This document shows positions 54,984-64,000 of a stretch of DNA of 64,000 bases, piece by piece. This DNA is from Clostridioides difficile_A. Its GTDB lineage: Bacteria > Bacillota > Clostridia > Peptostreptococcales > Peptostreptococcaceae. The stretch spans positions 3,162,001 through 3,226,000 of the forward strand of contig OX246690.1 of NCBI GenBank assembly GCA_945909635.1, written 5' to 3'. Made by a program: the position numbers and the translations under genes. How positions within the stretch are numbered: the first letter of the stretch is position 1; every line of letters starts with the position of its first letter. Below the pieces are notes generated by a model, which saw only the letters and a program-made list of their open reading frames with translations, ran no database searches and had not been told where the DNA came from.

Positions 54984-55823
54984 TTATAACTTATACTGTC
55001 TAAATCCATTAATTCTTCCTTTTATAGTGGCACTATGATAATCTCTGTTGGAACTCAATATAAGACCACCTATATTTCTTACAAGTTTTGATGCCATAAC
55101 CTTTACAAACTTATAATTCTTTCTATAGACTATTTCTTTTTTACAAAGTGCTCCAAAACCTCTTCCATAGTTATAATCTTTTTGATACTTTTCTTTAGAT
55201 TTAGAATGTTTTTTTGCAGGATGGTAAATTATATCATCTCCAAAGTATTTTCCTTTAAATCCTAAGCTCAATAAATTTAAAACATAATCTATCTCTTCAC
55301 CAGCACCAAATTCTCCACCAACACCTAATTTTTCATCAAATCTTGTATATTCTTTCTCTTCAAAGTCAACAAAAAAAGTTATAGATGTTATAGTATTTAA
55401 AACGTTGGAACTTGTAATATCACAAGTTCCATCCGCCATTTTTTTAAATGCATCAATTTTATTTGCATCCATAGTCTTGCAACTGTATATTTTATAGTCT
55501 TTATTTTGATTAAAGAAGTTTATAACTTTTTCTAATGTATTATTTTCATAAACACAGTCATCATCAGGGAAACCTATAATTTGACCTTTAGCGTTATTTA
55601 TTCCTACATTTCTGTTATAACTTAATCCCAGCTTATCGCTTTTTATATACTTTATATCTAACTTATCAATGTATTTGTCAACTATCTCCTTAACTTTGTT
55701 ATTATCGTTTTGATCCACTACTATAAGTTCAAAGTTTTTGTAAGTTTGACTTTCTAAGCTGTCCATAAGTAAGTATATATCATCATATCTATTTAATGTT
55801 GGCATTATTAATGATATTAACAT
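54984..55823 (-). CDS. Glycosyltransferase family 2
   Basis: This 279-residue GT-A enzyme has SLIMPTLNRYDDI, LIVVDQNDNN, RNVGINNAKGQIIGFPDDDCVY (metal motif DDD) and a GGEFGAGEEIDYVLNLLSLG segment around residue 190, typical of family-2 enzymes. AGGAGG precedes the ATG. Its stop codon overlaps or abuts the next gene's start (TAATG). Confidence 0.87.
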   Translation of the reverse strand: MLISLIMPTLNRYDDIYLLMDSLESQTYKNFELIVVDQNDNNKVKEIVDKYIDKLDIKYIKSDKLGLSYNRNVGINNAKGQIIGFPDDDCVYENNTLEKVINFFNQNKDYKIYSCKTMDANKIDAFKKMADGTCDITSSNVLNTITSITFFVDFEEKEYTRFDEKLGVGGEFGAGEEIDYVLNLLSLGFKGKYFGDDIIYHPAKKHSKSKEKYQKDYNYGRGFGALCKKEIVYRKNYKFVKVMASKLVRNIGGLILSSNRDYHSATIKGRINGFRQYKL

Positions 55824-55825
55824 TA

Positions 55826-56983
55826 CTACCTCCTACTTTTCATTTTCCACAGTTCTACATTTCTTTTATCATTTAATATTACTTCTTTTATTAGTAATAC
55901 TATTGCAAAACTAAATGAAGCCTCTAATAGTAAGTTTTCTGCAAAAGAGTATAATAAAAATATGAATAAAGCTACTAAATACTCTTTCTTATCTTTCTCT
56001 ATAAAACTTCCTATGCCTTTATACATCAAATACATAAATAATATGCAAGCAATTACTCCTAATACACTAATTATATATATATAAGAACTGTCTAATGGAT
56101 TAGTCGCTTTTATAGCTGCGCTATATGAATTTCCAAAAGGTTTCATAAAATTTCCTGCTTCAGCTAAGTATACATGCCAATACTTAGGTCTACTTGCTAA
56201 TAATCTATTTAATATACTACTCTTAGAAAACATTATACCAATAGCTACACTGGATAAAGTAAGTATTATTGGCAACATCTTTACAAGTGTTGGTAGACCT
56301 TTTATTTTTTTTATGTTTATCAATCTTATTATTTCTACAAATATTAATCCTGCTAATATAGTAAAAAAGCCTGTTCTACTATATGTCGTTTGATAAACAA
56401 AAAATGCAGAACCAAATAAAATTATTCTATCCCATTTATTATAGTTTTTATATCTTAAGAATATATATGCTGCATATATAGTAACCATATGATAAAATAC
56501 ACTATTTGGATTACCAAGCCCAAAATCCATTCTTGTAACAAGCATATCTATATTTTCTATATATCTATAGTGGACTTCTTGATTAAATACTAACGAAGGA
56601 AATAAATTAAATAATAATATAGCTGCTATTAAAAAACATGCAGATATTATTAAGTAACTTTTAACTATATATTTATCATCTATTTGTTTAGCTGATACAG
56701 CTAGTAATACAATTAATAATATAGCTCCTTCTCTATTTAATACATAAAGTAAGACACAAGCTCCAACTAGAAACATTTCTGTTATACTTTTTCTCTTATC
56801 AAATAAAAAAAGTAGCATTAGTATTCCTATTGAAGAATAAAATAACGCTGATTTAATCATCCCTAGATTTATATTTGGGTCAATAAATGATATCATATAC
56901 TTTCTAAGTACTATGATAAACAAAACAAATATATAAAGATATTTTTTCATCATAATATTTCTATCATCGTTTAAAGTCTTCAT
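55826..56983 (-). CDS. Polysaccharide polymerase-like membrane protein (Wzy/O-antigen ligase-like)
   Basis: This 385-residue protein has ten or more hydrophobic segments and a larger loop around residues 145-165 and 255-300 (SRPKYWHVYLAEAGNFMKPFGNSY), as in Wzy and O-antigen ligase-type proteins. It is the only candidate polymerase in the cluster and would join lipid-linked repeat units outside the membrane. Two bases separate its stop from the next gene's start. Assignment rests on topology and context more than on motifs. Confidence 0.75.
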   Translation of the reverse strand: MKTLNDDRNIMMKKYLYIFVLFIIVLRKYMISFIDPNINLGMIKSALFYSSIGILMLLFLFDKRKSITEMFLVGACVLLYVLNREGAILLIVLLAVSAKQIDDKYIVKSYLIISACFLIAAILLFNLFPSLVFNQEVHYRYIENIDMLVTRMDFGLGNPNSVFYHMVTIYAAYIFLRYKNYNKWDRIILFGSAFFVYQTTYSRTGFFTILAGLIFVEIIRLINIKKIKGLPTLVKMLPIILTLSSVAIGIMFSKSSILNRLLASRPKYWHVYLAEAGNFMKPFGNSYSAAIKATNPLDSSYIYIISVLGVIACILFMYLMYKGIGSFIEKDKKEYLVALFIFLLYSFAENLLLEASFSFAIVLLIKEVILNDKRNVELWKMKSRR

Positions 56984-56998
56984 TTTACTTTCTCCCTT

Positions 56999-57721
56999 TT
57001 AGTTTCGTAAAGTATTACTTGCAAATATTTTACAACACTTCCATATCTTATTTGCACCTGTTAAATGTTTGCTTTCTAAGAAATAATTTCTCTTTTTAGC
57101 CCAACTTTTTCCCCACCAATGTATACCAAAAGTGTTTTCTGTTATACATTCTGGTGTAAAGTCTTCTTTAAATCCAAAAGGATAAAAATATTCTTTATCA
57201 TAGACACGAATGCCTTCTTCATAATTATTTGGGTCAATCTTCTTATAATTTTTTTCCATAAGGTGAGTCATTATCTTTGGTATTGTAAACAATGAAGAAG
57301 TAAGTACTTCTTTTTCATAATACTCCAATAAGTCTTTTAAAAAAGGATGTCCTTTTTCTACACCTATTATAGCACCATTTATATATTCTCTATCATCTTC
57401 ATACCCACAGATTAGCTTATTATTTTCTAAAAGAGGAGTTATATCCTTTAATATTTGCATATCTGTATCCATATAAACTCCACCTTGTTCATAGAGTACT
57501 TTTATTCTTGTATAATCAGATATGAATGCCCAAAGCTTTCTTTTATAACATTCTTCCAAAAACTTATTTCCTTTTATTTCCTTCTCTATATCAAAGTTTT
57601 TTTCATTCCACTCTACTATCTCATATTCTGGAAGCTTTTCTTTCCAAGAATTTATACATATATTTTCTATATTTCCTTTTGGACCACCAAACCATACATA
57701 ATGTATTTTTTTAGGAATCAA
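56999..57721 (-). CDS. Glycosyltransferase family 32 (capsular polysaccharide synthesis type)
   Basis: This 240-residue enzyme has the GT32 signatures IPKKIHYVWFGG at the start, DYTRIKVLYEQGGVYMDTDM with the DXD metal motif (about 67-88), and NGAIIGVEKGHP. It would transfer a sugar to the growing repeat unit. It starts with TTG, seven bases after GGAGG. Confidence 0.9.
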   Translation of the reverse strand: MIPKKIHYVWFGGPKGNIENICINSWKEKLPEYEIVEWNEKNFDIEKEIKGNKFLEECYKRKLWAFISDYTRIKVLYEQGGVYMDTDMQILKDITPLLENNKLICGYEDDREYINGAIIGVEKGHPFLKDLLEYYEKEVLTSSLFTIPKIMTHLMEKNYKKIDPNNYEEGIRVYDKEYFYPFGFKEDFTPECITENTFGIHWWGKSWAKKRNYFLESKHLTGANKIWKCCKIFASNTLRN

Positions 57722-57732
57722 ATGAGCACCTC

Positions 57733-58806
57733 CTACATATATTCTTGTCTATCTTCTTCTTTTAATTGCTCTACTATCTTTTTGACATCTTGAGCTTTAT
57801 CTTTTCTACAAACCATAACTGCATCATTTGTAGATACTACTATCAAATCACTAATACCTATTGTCGATATTAATTTGTCATCTGAATATATAATTGAATT
57901 TTTAGTGTCTATAGTAATATTTTCACCTCTTTTGATGTTACCTTCATTATCAGTTGGATATATTGCACCTAGAGAATCCCAAGACCCAACATCATTCCAC
58001 CCAAAATCGCCAGGAACTACTATAACATCATTACTTCTTTCCATAATACCATAATCTATGGAAATTGATTGTATTGTTGGATATATTTCTTTTATTTTTT
58101 CTATTTCTTCCTTTGTACCTAAGTAATTGCTGATTTCTTCTAATTTTTCATATACTTTAGGTAAGTACCTCTTAAAATCTTCTAATATTTTAGATACCTT
58201 CCATACAAACATTCCACTATTCCATACATATTTTTTAGAGTTTACATATTCTTTAGCAATTTCATAATTTGGCTTTTCTACAAACTCCACTACTTCATAT
58301 GCAACATTTTCTATTGTGTTTTCTCTATTAAAATTTATGTATCCATATCCTGTTGATGGAAATGTAGGCGTTATACCAATAGTTACTAGTTTATCATTGT
58401 TTTCCGCTATATAGATAGCTTTTTCTAATATAGATTTAAATTCTTTTTCATCTTTTATATAATGGTCAGCTGGATATACACACATAACACCATCACCATA
58501 TTTTTTCATTATGTTAAAAGCTGCAAAACCTATAGCTGCTGCTGTATTTCTGGCACATGGTTCTGGCAATATGTTGCCATCTAAACATTTATCTTTTACT
58601 GTATCCTTTAAAGCTTCCAATTGCTTCTCATTAGTTACTATAAATAAATCGTCTTTTTTTGCTAGAGAATCTATTCTGTTTATAGTTTCATTTATTAAAG
58701 CATCTTCTCCACTTAAATTTATAAGCTGTTTAGGTACTTCTTGTCTACTAAGTGGCCAGAAACGAGTTCCTCCTCCTCCAGCCATTATGACATTGTATAC
58801 TTTCAT
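57733..58806 (-). CDS. manC: Mannose-1-phosphate guanylyltransferase
   Basis: This 357-residue enzyme makes GDP-mannose from mannose-1-phosphate and GTP. Signatures are GGGGTRFWPLSRQEVPKQ (10-27), EPCARNTAAAIG, YPADHYI and VEFVEKP; the C-terminal phosphomannose-isomerase domain of bifunctional ManC proteins is absent. GDP-mannose would provide the mannose of the cell-surface polymer. It lies 21 bases after the phosphohexomutase gene. Confidence 0.92.
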   Translation of the reverse strand: MKVYNVIMAGGGGTRFWPLSRQEVPKQLINLSGEDALINETINRIDSLAKKDDLFIVTNEKQLEALKDTVKDKCLDGNILPEPCARNTAAAIGFAAFNIMKKYGDGVMCVYPADHYIKDEKEFKSILEKAIYIAENNDKLVTIGITPTFPSTGYGYINFNRENTIENVAYEVVEFVEKPNYEIAKEYVNSKKYVWNSGMFVWKVSKILEDFKRYLPKVYEKLEEISNYLGTKEEIEKIKEIYPTIQSISIDYGIMERSNDVIVVPGDFGWNDVGSWDSLGAIYPTDNEGNIKRGENITIDTKNSIIYSDDKLISTIGISDLIVVSTNDAVMVCRKDKAQDVKKIVEQLKEEDRQEYM

Positions 58807-58827
58807 TGTTTATCTCCCCTTAGCTTT

Positions 58828-60534
58828 TTATATAGAATCCACTACATTTAATATATAAGATATTAAATTTTTCAATTTTAATTCTACATCTTCTTGGTTG
58901 TCTGAGTTTGCTCCAAAGTAAAATTTAATTTTAGGTTCTGTACCTGAAGGTCTTATAGCTATCCAAGAGCCATCTTCAAGTAAAAATTTAAGTACATCTG
59001 ATTTAGGTAAATCATCTACTCCATCCTTATAATCCAAAATCTTATCTACTTTTACATCAGCCACATTATCTATTTTAACACTTCTAAAGTAAAGCATCAT
59101 CTCTTTTATTTTTTTTATTCCATCTATACCTTTTAAAGTCACTGACTTTAATTCTTCCTTATAATATCCAAATTTATTATATGTATCTATCATAGCTTCA
59201 TACAGGTTCATACCTTTTGAAGAATAATATGCTGCCATTTCACATATCATAAGTGAAGATACAACACCATCTTTATCTCTAGCATGAGTTCCAATTAAGT
59301 AACCATAGCTTTCCTCATATCCCATTATAAAGCTTCTATCATTACTTTCTTCAAATTCTTTTATTTTTTCTCCTATAAATTTAAATCCCGTTAAAGTATT
59401 TAAACAATCTACATTATAAGCCTTCGCTATTTTTGCACCTAACTCTGATGTAACTATAGTTTTTATTATTGTAGGATTGTTTTTAGGAAGTTTATTTTCT
59501 TCAACTAAACTCTCTATTATATATCTAACTAAAAGTGAGCCAACTTGATTTCCATTTAAGACTATATATTCACCACTTGAATCTTTTACAACAACCCCTA
59601 CTCTATCACAATCAGGGTCTGTTCCTATTACCAAATCAGTATTATTACTCTTTGCCATTTCAATAGCTATATTAAATACTGACTTTTCCTCAGGATTAGG
59701 ATACTTAACTGTTGAAAAATTAGAATCTGGTAATTCTTGTTCCTTAACCACCATCACATTTTCAAATCCACATTCATTTAAGACTCTTCTTACTGGCTTA
59801 TTTCCAGTTCCATGAATAGGTGTATATATTATTTTTAATTTTTTACCATATTCATTTATTATATTTTGTCTTAACGCTTGCTTCTTAACAGCTTTTATAA
59901 ATTCGTCATCTACTTCATTATCTAATATAGTTATTAAATCTTTAGATAAAGCTTCTTTAAAATCTAAACTCTTAATAACACTGTAATCATCAATCTTATT
60001 AACTTCTGCTATTATATCATTTGCCATATCTATACAGATTTGACCCCCCTCTGAGTCATATACCTTATATCCATTGTACTCTTTAGGATTGTGACTTGCT
60101 GTTATTACTACTCCCATAGCACACTTTAAGTATCTAACAGCAAAAGAAAGTTCTGGCGTAGGCTTTAATTCTTCAAAAATATAAGCCTTTACACCATAAG
60201 CACTTAGAGTCTTTGCTACTTCTATACAAAACTCTCTCGACATGTATCTACTATCATGTGCTATAACTATTCCCTTTTGTTTTCCTTCTTCTCCTTGAGT
60301 CTTTATGATATAATTTAAAACTCCAAGTGTCGCACGTCTAACAGTATAAATATTGATTCTATTAGTTCCCGCTCCTATTATACCTCTTAAACCACCTGTT
60401 CCAAACTCTAAGTTTTTGTAGAATCTATCTTGTATTTCTTTTTCATCATCTTTTATGCTTAATAGCTCATTTTTAGTTTGTTCATCAAAATAAGGAGAAT
60501 TTAACCACATTTCATAATTATTCTTATAATCCAT
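58828..60534 (-). CDS. Phosphoglucomutase/phosphomannomutase
   Basis: This 568-residue alpha-D-phosphohexomutase has the phosphoserine loop TASHNPKEYNGYK (about 142-154), the metal loop GTDPDCDRVG (about 300-309), the sugar-binding GYEESYGYL and the C-terminal phosphate loop RPSGTEPKIK. It would interconvert hexose-6- and 1-phosphates, supplying glucose-1-P and mannose-1-P to the neighbouring enzymes. Confidence 0.93.
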   Translation of the reverse strand: MDYKNNYEMWLNSPYFDEQTKNELLSIKDDEKEIQDRFYKNLEFGTGGLRGIIGAGTNRINIYTVRRATLGVLNYIIKTQGEEGKQKGIVIAHDSRYMSREFCIEVAKTLSAYGVKAYIFEELKPTPELSFAVRYLKCAMGVVITASHNPKEYNGYKVYDSEGGQICIDMANDIIAEVNKIDDYSVIKSLDFKEALSKDLITILDNEVDDEFIKAVKKQALRQNIINEYGKKLKIIYTPIHGTGNKPVRRVLNECGFENVMVVKEQELPDSNFSTVKYPNPEEKSVFNIAIEMAKSNNTDLVIGTDPDCDRVGVVVKDSSGEYIVLNGNQVGSLLVRYIIESLVEENKLPKNNPTIIKTIVTSELGAKIAKAYNVDCLNTLTGFKFIGEKIKEFEESNDRSFIMGYEESYGYLIGTHARDKDGVVSSLMICEMAAYYSSKGMNLYEAMIDTYNKFGYYKEELKSVTLKGIDGIKKIKEMMLYFRSVKIDNVADVKVDKILDYKDGVDDLPKSDVLKFLLEDGSWIAIRPSGTEPKIKFYFGANSDNQEDVELKLKNLISYILNVVDSI

Positions 60535-60579
60535 ATTTTCATCCTTTCTGACTTTATTTTAATTTTCTAATGTAAGTGT

Positions 60580-62136
60580 CTATCTTTTAAGTAGTTTTTG
60601 TTTTCCTTTTCTTAAAAATTCAAAAGCTAAGTCCATCTCTTCTACTTTAAATAAAACTATCAATATCGTATATACAGAAGCTCCACCTAATACTCCTACT
60701 CCAACTGATATGATTTCTTTAATTGTTCCTGCACCCATAAATGCATATAGGTTATTATATATCAATAAAGTGACTACTGCCATTACTCCTGATGCTACCA
60801 AACTTTTTAGACCAGTCTTTATAATTTTATCTCCTCCAAAATATCCATTTTTCTTTTTAAGAGATATAAACAATAATATAACTGTAATTATATTTGAAGT
60901 ACTAGTGGATATAGCAATACCTGCATGACCAAGTGGTCTTATCAATATTAAATTAAGAACTATATTTATTATTAAAGCTATACTTCCATTTATCATTGGT
61001 GTCTTTGTATCTGCAAGAGAGTAAAATGCCCTATATAAAACATCTCTTACTCCACACGCTAATAAACCTAGTGAATATAATCTAAGTGCTATAGATGTAA
61101 GGTCTGTTGATAATGCGTCGAATTTACCTCTTTGGAATAAGATTCTAACTAAAGGTTCTGCTAATATGATAGCTCCAATAGATATAGGAAGCACCACCAA
61201 TATGATACAGTTAGATGATTTTACAATAGTACTTATAAATCCTTCTTTATTATCTTTACCTGACATCTTTGCTAGCTTAGGATATATAACTGTTATTATT
61301 GATGTTACGAATAATGCCATAACAAACTCATTTAGTCTATTTGCATAGTTAAGAGCTGACAACTTTCCATCCCCTAAAGTCGTTGCCAATAACCTGTCGA
61401 CAAATATATTTAACTGTCCAACAGCTACCCCTATTAACATAGGTAATACTAGATTAACTAATTCTTTTATAGACTCATCCTTAAAATTTATATATGGCTT
61501 ATACTTGTAGGACTTCTTAAACGCAAATGGCAACTGAAATAATAGTTGACTTGCCATAGCAATCAGTGCTCCTGCTGGTAGTATCCATACATTTTTACCT
61601 GCACTTAATGCTATTGCTGCTATTATTATAATATTATATGGAATTCCTATAAGACCAGGAATTACGAAACTGTCATTCACCTGTAAAAATGAACTAAATA
61701 TTTTACTTCCACTCAGGAATAGAACTCCTGAAATCATTATTTTAGTAAATAGTATTGCTGCCTGGAACTTAGCAGGGTCATTTCTAAATCCTGCTGCAAA
61801 TACTGTAACAAATTGCTCTGTAAATAAAAGCCCAAGAATAGCTATTATTATAGCCATTATATAGCATATATTTAAAACATTATTAGTAAATTTTAAAGCA
61901 CCTTCATCTCCAAGTCTTTTCTTTGTTTCAAAGTACATAGGTATATAAGTTGTAGCAATTGCAGAGCCTATGACTGCTATGATTAAACCAGGTATATTTA
62001 ATGTTAATACAAATACGTCTGCATACATACCTGTCCCATAGAAATTTGCAAGTACAAGTTCTCTAAGGAAACCTAATACTTTTGAAAACATAGTGGCTGC
62101 CATAATCCACAATGCTGCTTTAGCTGTTTTTGACAT
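60580..62136 (-). CDS. murJ: MurJ/MviN-type lipid flippase
   Basis: This 518-residue MOP-superfamily protein has about 14 membrane segments, with the MviN signatures KVLGFLRELVLANFYGTG, NIPGLIIAVIGSAIATTYIPMYFE (split by motif: YIPMY) and the RILFQRGKFD loop near the middle. MurJ proteins flip lipid-linked wall precursors. Here, at the head of the polysaccharide operon, it could flip the polymer repeat unit rather than, or as well as, lipid II. Confidence 0.85.
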   Translation of the reverse strand: MSKTAKAALWIMAATMFSKVLGFLRELVLANFYGTGMYADVFVLTLNIPGLIIAVIGSAIATTYIPMYFETKKRLGDEGALKFTNNVLNICYIMAIIIAILGLLFTEQFVTVFAAGFRNDPAKFQAAILFTKIMISGVLFLSGSKIFSSFLQVNDSFVIPGLIGIPYNIIIIAAIALSAGKNVWILPAGALIAMASQLLFQLPFAFKKSYKYKPYINFKDESIKELVNLVLPMLIGVAVGQLNIFVDRLLATTLGDGKLSALNYANRLNEFVMALFVTSIITVIYPKLAKMSGKDNKEGFISTIVKSSNCIILVVLPISIGAIILAEPLVRILFQRGKFDALSTDLTSIALRLYSLGLLACGVRDVLYRAFYSLADTKTPMINGSIALIINIVLNLILIRPLGHAGIAISTSTSNIITVILLFISLKKKNGYFGGDKIIKTGLKSLVASGVMAVVTLLIYNNLYAFMGAGTIKEIISVGVGVLGGASVYTILIVLFKVEEMDLAFEFLRKGKQKLLKR

Positions 62137-62195
62137 TTTCTTTCTCCTTATCTATTTAAACTCTAAAAGTAGAACTTTTAAAACTGCTTATAAAC

Positions 62196-62215
62196 ATTAT
62201 TCTGATTAAATAAAT
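62196..62215. repeat. Dispersed 20-mer, copy 3
   Basis: ATTATTCTGATTAAATAAAT is identical to 37766-37785. It lies between cwp7 and murJ, about 60-80 bases upstream of the murJ start. Confidence 0.55.
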
Positions 62216-62249
62216 TTAACCTATGAAAAGCTTCCTTATAAATTAAAGA

Positions 62250-63305
62250 CTATATTGAATCATATCTAAGTGCCCTAAATGTAATCAATAGCAATAATAG
62301 TATTAATATTATACAAGATAAGGATGTTAGATTAAATATACTCTTTAATAGACTATAATCCCCTACTGCATATCCAACTTCAACTACCTCATTTATATTG
62401 TTACTTTTTAAGAATTTATCTTGTGTACTACTTAAGTTATCACTACAAATCAGTATTGGCATATTTTCTTTAGCTGATACTACTCCTAAAGAAATATATT
62501 CATTTACATCAGACCTACTACCAAAGTCTAAACTAGCAGTATATATTTTCTTTATATCTTTTTCATTATAAAACTTCTTTATTAAATCGATATTTGTACT
62601 TGATTTATTTATTTGCTTTATACCTTCTATATTCTTTAAGCTAGAATCAACTTCTGCAATAAACTCTTTTGAATCACCTAGTGCATATATTGTTTCAAGG
62701 TCTTTACCTTTTAGGAAATCGATTTGTTCTTCAAAACCTTCATCTTTAGCCCATATTATTGGCATTCCATTTTTAGCGGCATAAGAATATACAGATATGG
62801 CATTCTCTAATCCTACAGTTGAGCTAAGTAAAAATACCTTATCGAACCCTACAGCTCTATACATTTCTCTAGCTATCTTTAAGGATGTATCATATCTGTC
62901 TTTTCCTCTTATTCTTTCAACTTTCATTCCCATTCTTTCTATAGTACGCTCAGCATCTTTAGATACTGCTTTTAAACCACCTATTATTGTAACTTTCTCT
63001 GTACCTAGTTCTTTTAGATAATTTCTTGTTACTCTCCCAAGATTTTTACTCTTAGTTACAACTATTGGGGCATTTTTTAAATAGGCTAAAGGTGTTGCAC
63101 TTATACTATCTACAATTGAATCTTCATTTACAAGAATTACTTCCTTAGAACTCTTAAATACTCTTTTATTTAACTCTGTAGAAATCTCTGGTATACTTCC
63201 TTCTATTAACTCTTCCTTAGGATTTGCATCTGCAAATACTCCTATCGTACTAGAAATAGAGATTAATAAAACTAACGATAATATAGTAGAAATTTTTTTA
63301 ATCAT
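62250..63305 (-). CDS. cwp7: Cell wall protein with divergent CWB2 modules and C-terminal membrane helix (Cwp7)
   Basis: This 351-residue exported protein has a signal peptide (1-25), three CWB2-like modules (about 45-320) and little else before a hydrophobic C-terminal helix (about 325-345) ending in FRALRYDSI. The modules are divergent: module 1 lacks the RYxTA signature, module 2 keeps GKDRYDTSL, and module 3 is degenerate. Position beside the polysaccharide operon and the size agree with Cwp7. No functional domain beyond anchoring is visible. GGAATGAG precedes the ATG. Confidence 0.82.
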   Translation of the reverse strand: MIKKISTILSLVLLISISSTIGVFADANPKEELIEGSIPEISTELNKRVFKSSKEVILVNEDSIVDSISATPLAYLKNAPIVVTKSKNLGRVTRNYLKELGTEKVTIIGGLKAVSKDAERTIERMGMKVERIRGKDRYDTSLKIAREMYRAVGFDKVFLLSSTVGLENAISVYSYAAKNGMPIIWAKDEGFEEQIDFLKGKDLETIYALGDSKEFIAEVDSSLKNIEGIKQINKSSTNIDLIKKFYNEKDIKKIYTASLDFGSRSDVNEYISLGVVSAKENMPILICSDNLSSTQDKFLKSNNINEVVEVGYAVGDYSLLKSIFNLTSLSCIILILLLLLITFRALRYDSI

Positions 63306-63346
63306 AAGTTCTCATTCCTTTTCTTTTTTTGTATTTTTTGACAATA

Positions 63347-63373
63347 AAAAAGCTCTTTTTTAAAGAGCTTTTT
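63347..63373 (-). terminator. Terminator of the sugar transferase gene
   Basis: A 12-bp perfect inverted repeat (AAAAAGCTCTTT/AAAGAGCTTTTT) with a short loop and T-run on the minus strand separates the sugar transferase gene from cwp7. Confidence 0.85.
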
Positions 63374-63401
63374 CATTGATTAGTAATCTAATATTTTAAA
63401 A

Positions 63402-64000
63402 TTATCTAGCTCCATCTCCTGTCAATACTACTTTAACAGTTTTAAAGAGTATCTTAAAGTCAAGTAATATACTCCTATTTTTTATATAGTAAATATCTTC
63501 TTTAAGTTTTTCTTCAGGAGTGATTTCGTATCCACCATTTACTTGTGCCCAACCTGTAAGTCCAGGTTTTATAGCAAGCCTGTTGATAAATCCAGGTATT
63601 TCCTCATTAAATTGAACAGTAAAGTTTGGTCTTTCTGGTCTAGGACCTATTAAGCCCATATCCCCCTTTAATATATTAAACAGCTGTGGAATCTCATCAA
63701 TTCTAGTTTTCCTAATAAACTTTCCAACCTTAGTTATTCTAGGATCATCTTTTTCAGCCCATTGTGCGCCAAATTTTTCTGCGTCTGTTCTCATAGATCT
63801 TAATTTATATATATAGAATCTTCTTCCGCATTTTCCTAGTCTTTCTTGCTTATAAGTTATTGGTCCTTTGTCCTCTATTTTAATAAGAATTCCAAATATT
63901 GCTATTAAAGGTAAACCTATCACAAGTCCTATTATAGATAAAACTAAATCCATAATTCTCTGGTACAAGTCAAATAAAACTGTTCCTTTTACTATGCTAT
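63402..64000 (-). CDS. Undecaprenyl-phosphate sugar phosphotransferase (5' end outside window)
   Basis: About 200 C-terminal residues are visible; the frame stays open to the window edge, so the start is unknown. It is a bacterial sugar transferase (PF02397): a membrane helix (DLVLSIIGLVIGLPLIAIFGIL), KLRSMRTDAEKFG, RITKVGKFIRKTRIDEIPQL, GPRPERPNF and KPGLTGWAQVNGGYE. Such enzymes start glycopolymer synthesis by placing a sugar-1-phosphate on undecaprenyl phosphate. A terminator separates it from cwp7, so it is in a separate transcript from the polysaccharide operon but could start that polymer. Confidence 0.92.
   Translation of the reverse strand, partial: SIVKGTVLFDLYQRIMDLVLSIIGLVIGLPLIAIFGILIKIEDKGPITYKQERLGKCGRRFYIYKLRSMRTDAEKFGAQWAEKDDPRITKVGKFIRKTRIDEIPQLFNILKGDMGLIGPRPERPNFTVQFNEEIPGFINRLAIKPGLTGWAQVNGGYEITPEEKLKEDIYYIKNRSILLDFKILFKTVKVVLTGDGAR

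Overview
The window is AT-rich, low-GC Firmicute DNA. Its gene content points strongly to Clostridioides difficile: three CWB2-type cell wall proteins that match Cwp14, Cwp19 and Cwp7, an agrBD pair whose AgrD carries an STCPWII core, a 577-residue adenine methyltransferase with NPPY at residues 165-168 (CamA), and a cell-surface polysaccharide cluster that matches the PS-II locus. Identification rests on protein features recalled from the literature; no database search was run. Most genes lie on the minus strand. No rRNA, tRNA, CRISPR array, insertion sequence or prophage gene was recognised.

Region by region: 1-4.0 kb holds the 3' end of an NhaC-type antiporter with a small membrane protein, then cwp14 (minus), a LysR regulator and a TIGR04076-type protein. 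4.06-16.9 kb is one long minus-strand housekeeping operon read ubiB-like, recJ, apt, relA, dtd, MBL hydrolase, hemZ, hisS, aspS. 17.1-20.2 kb holds a gamma-carbonic-anhydrase-like protein, a SCIFF-type radical SAM peptide maturase and the orphan agrBD signal pair. 20.3-24.5 kb holds three poorly known genes, including a protein made of 18 short repeats. 24.6-28.3 kb has ptsI, ptsH and a patatin. 28.5-34.2 kb has camA, an Rrf2 regulator and an EAL phosphodiesterase as one unit, then an amidase and a divergent prenyltransferase. 34.3-40.8 kb has a lipoprotein and a sigma-54-controlled transporter/amidohydrolase unit with its own activator.

41.1-64 kb is cell-envelope territory: two tandem LCP ligases, cwp19 (a GHL10-type hydrolase with CWB2 anchors), an SH3-NlpC/P60 endopeptidase, then a run of 14 minus-strand genes for polysaccharide precursor supply (pgm-like, manC, nucleotide-sugar dehydrogenase, epimerase/dehydratase), glycosyl transfer, polymerisation and flipping, followed by cwp7 and a truncated initiating sugar transferase. 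A coherent reading is that the cluster makes a lipid-linked glycopolymer, the LCP proteins ligate it to peptidoglycan, and the CWB2 proteins bind it.

The most interesting non-coding signals are: a triple 11-bp repeat directly upstream of the NlpC/P60 promoter, in which WalR-type half-sites overlap CamA target sequences; a complete sigma-54 promoter with a palindromic upstream site; an inverted repeat that could mask the ribosome binding site of the amidase gene; and a 20-base sequence shared by two unrelated intergenic regions and partly by a third.
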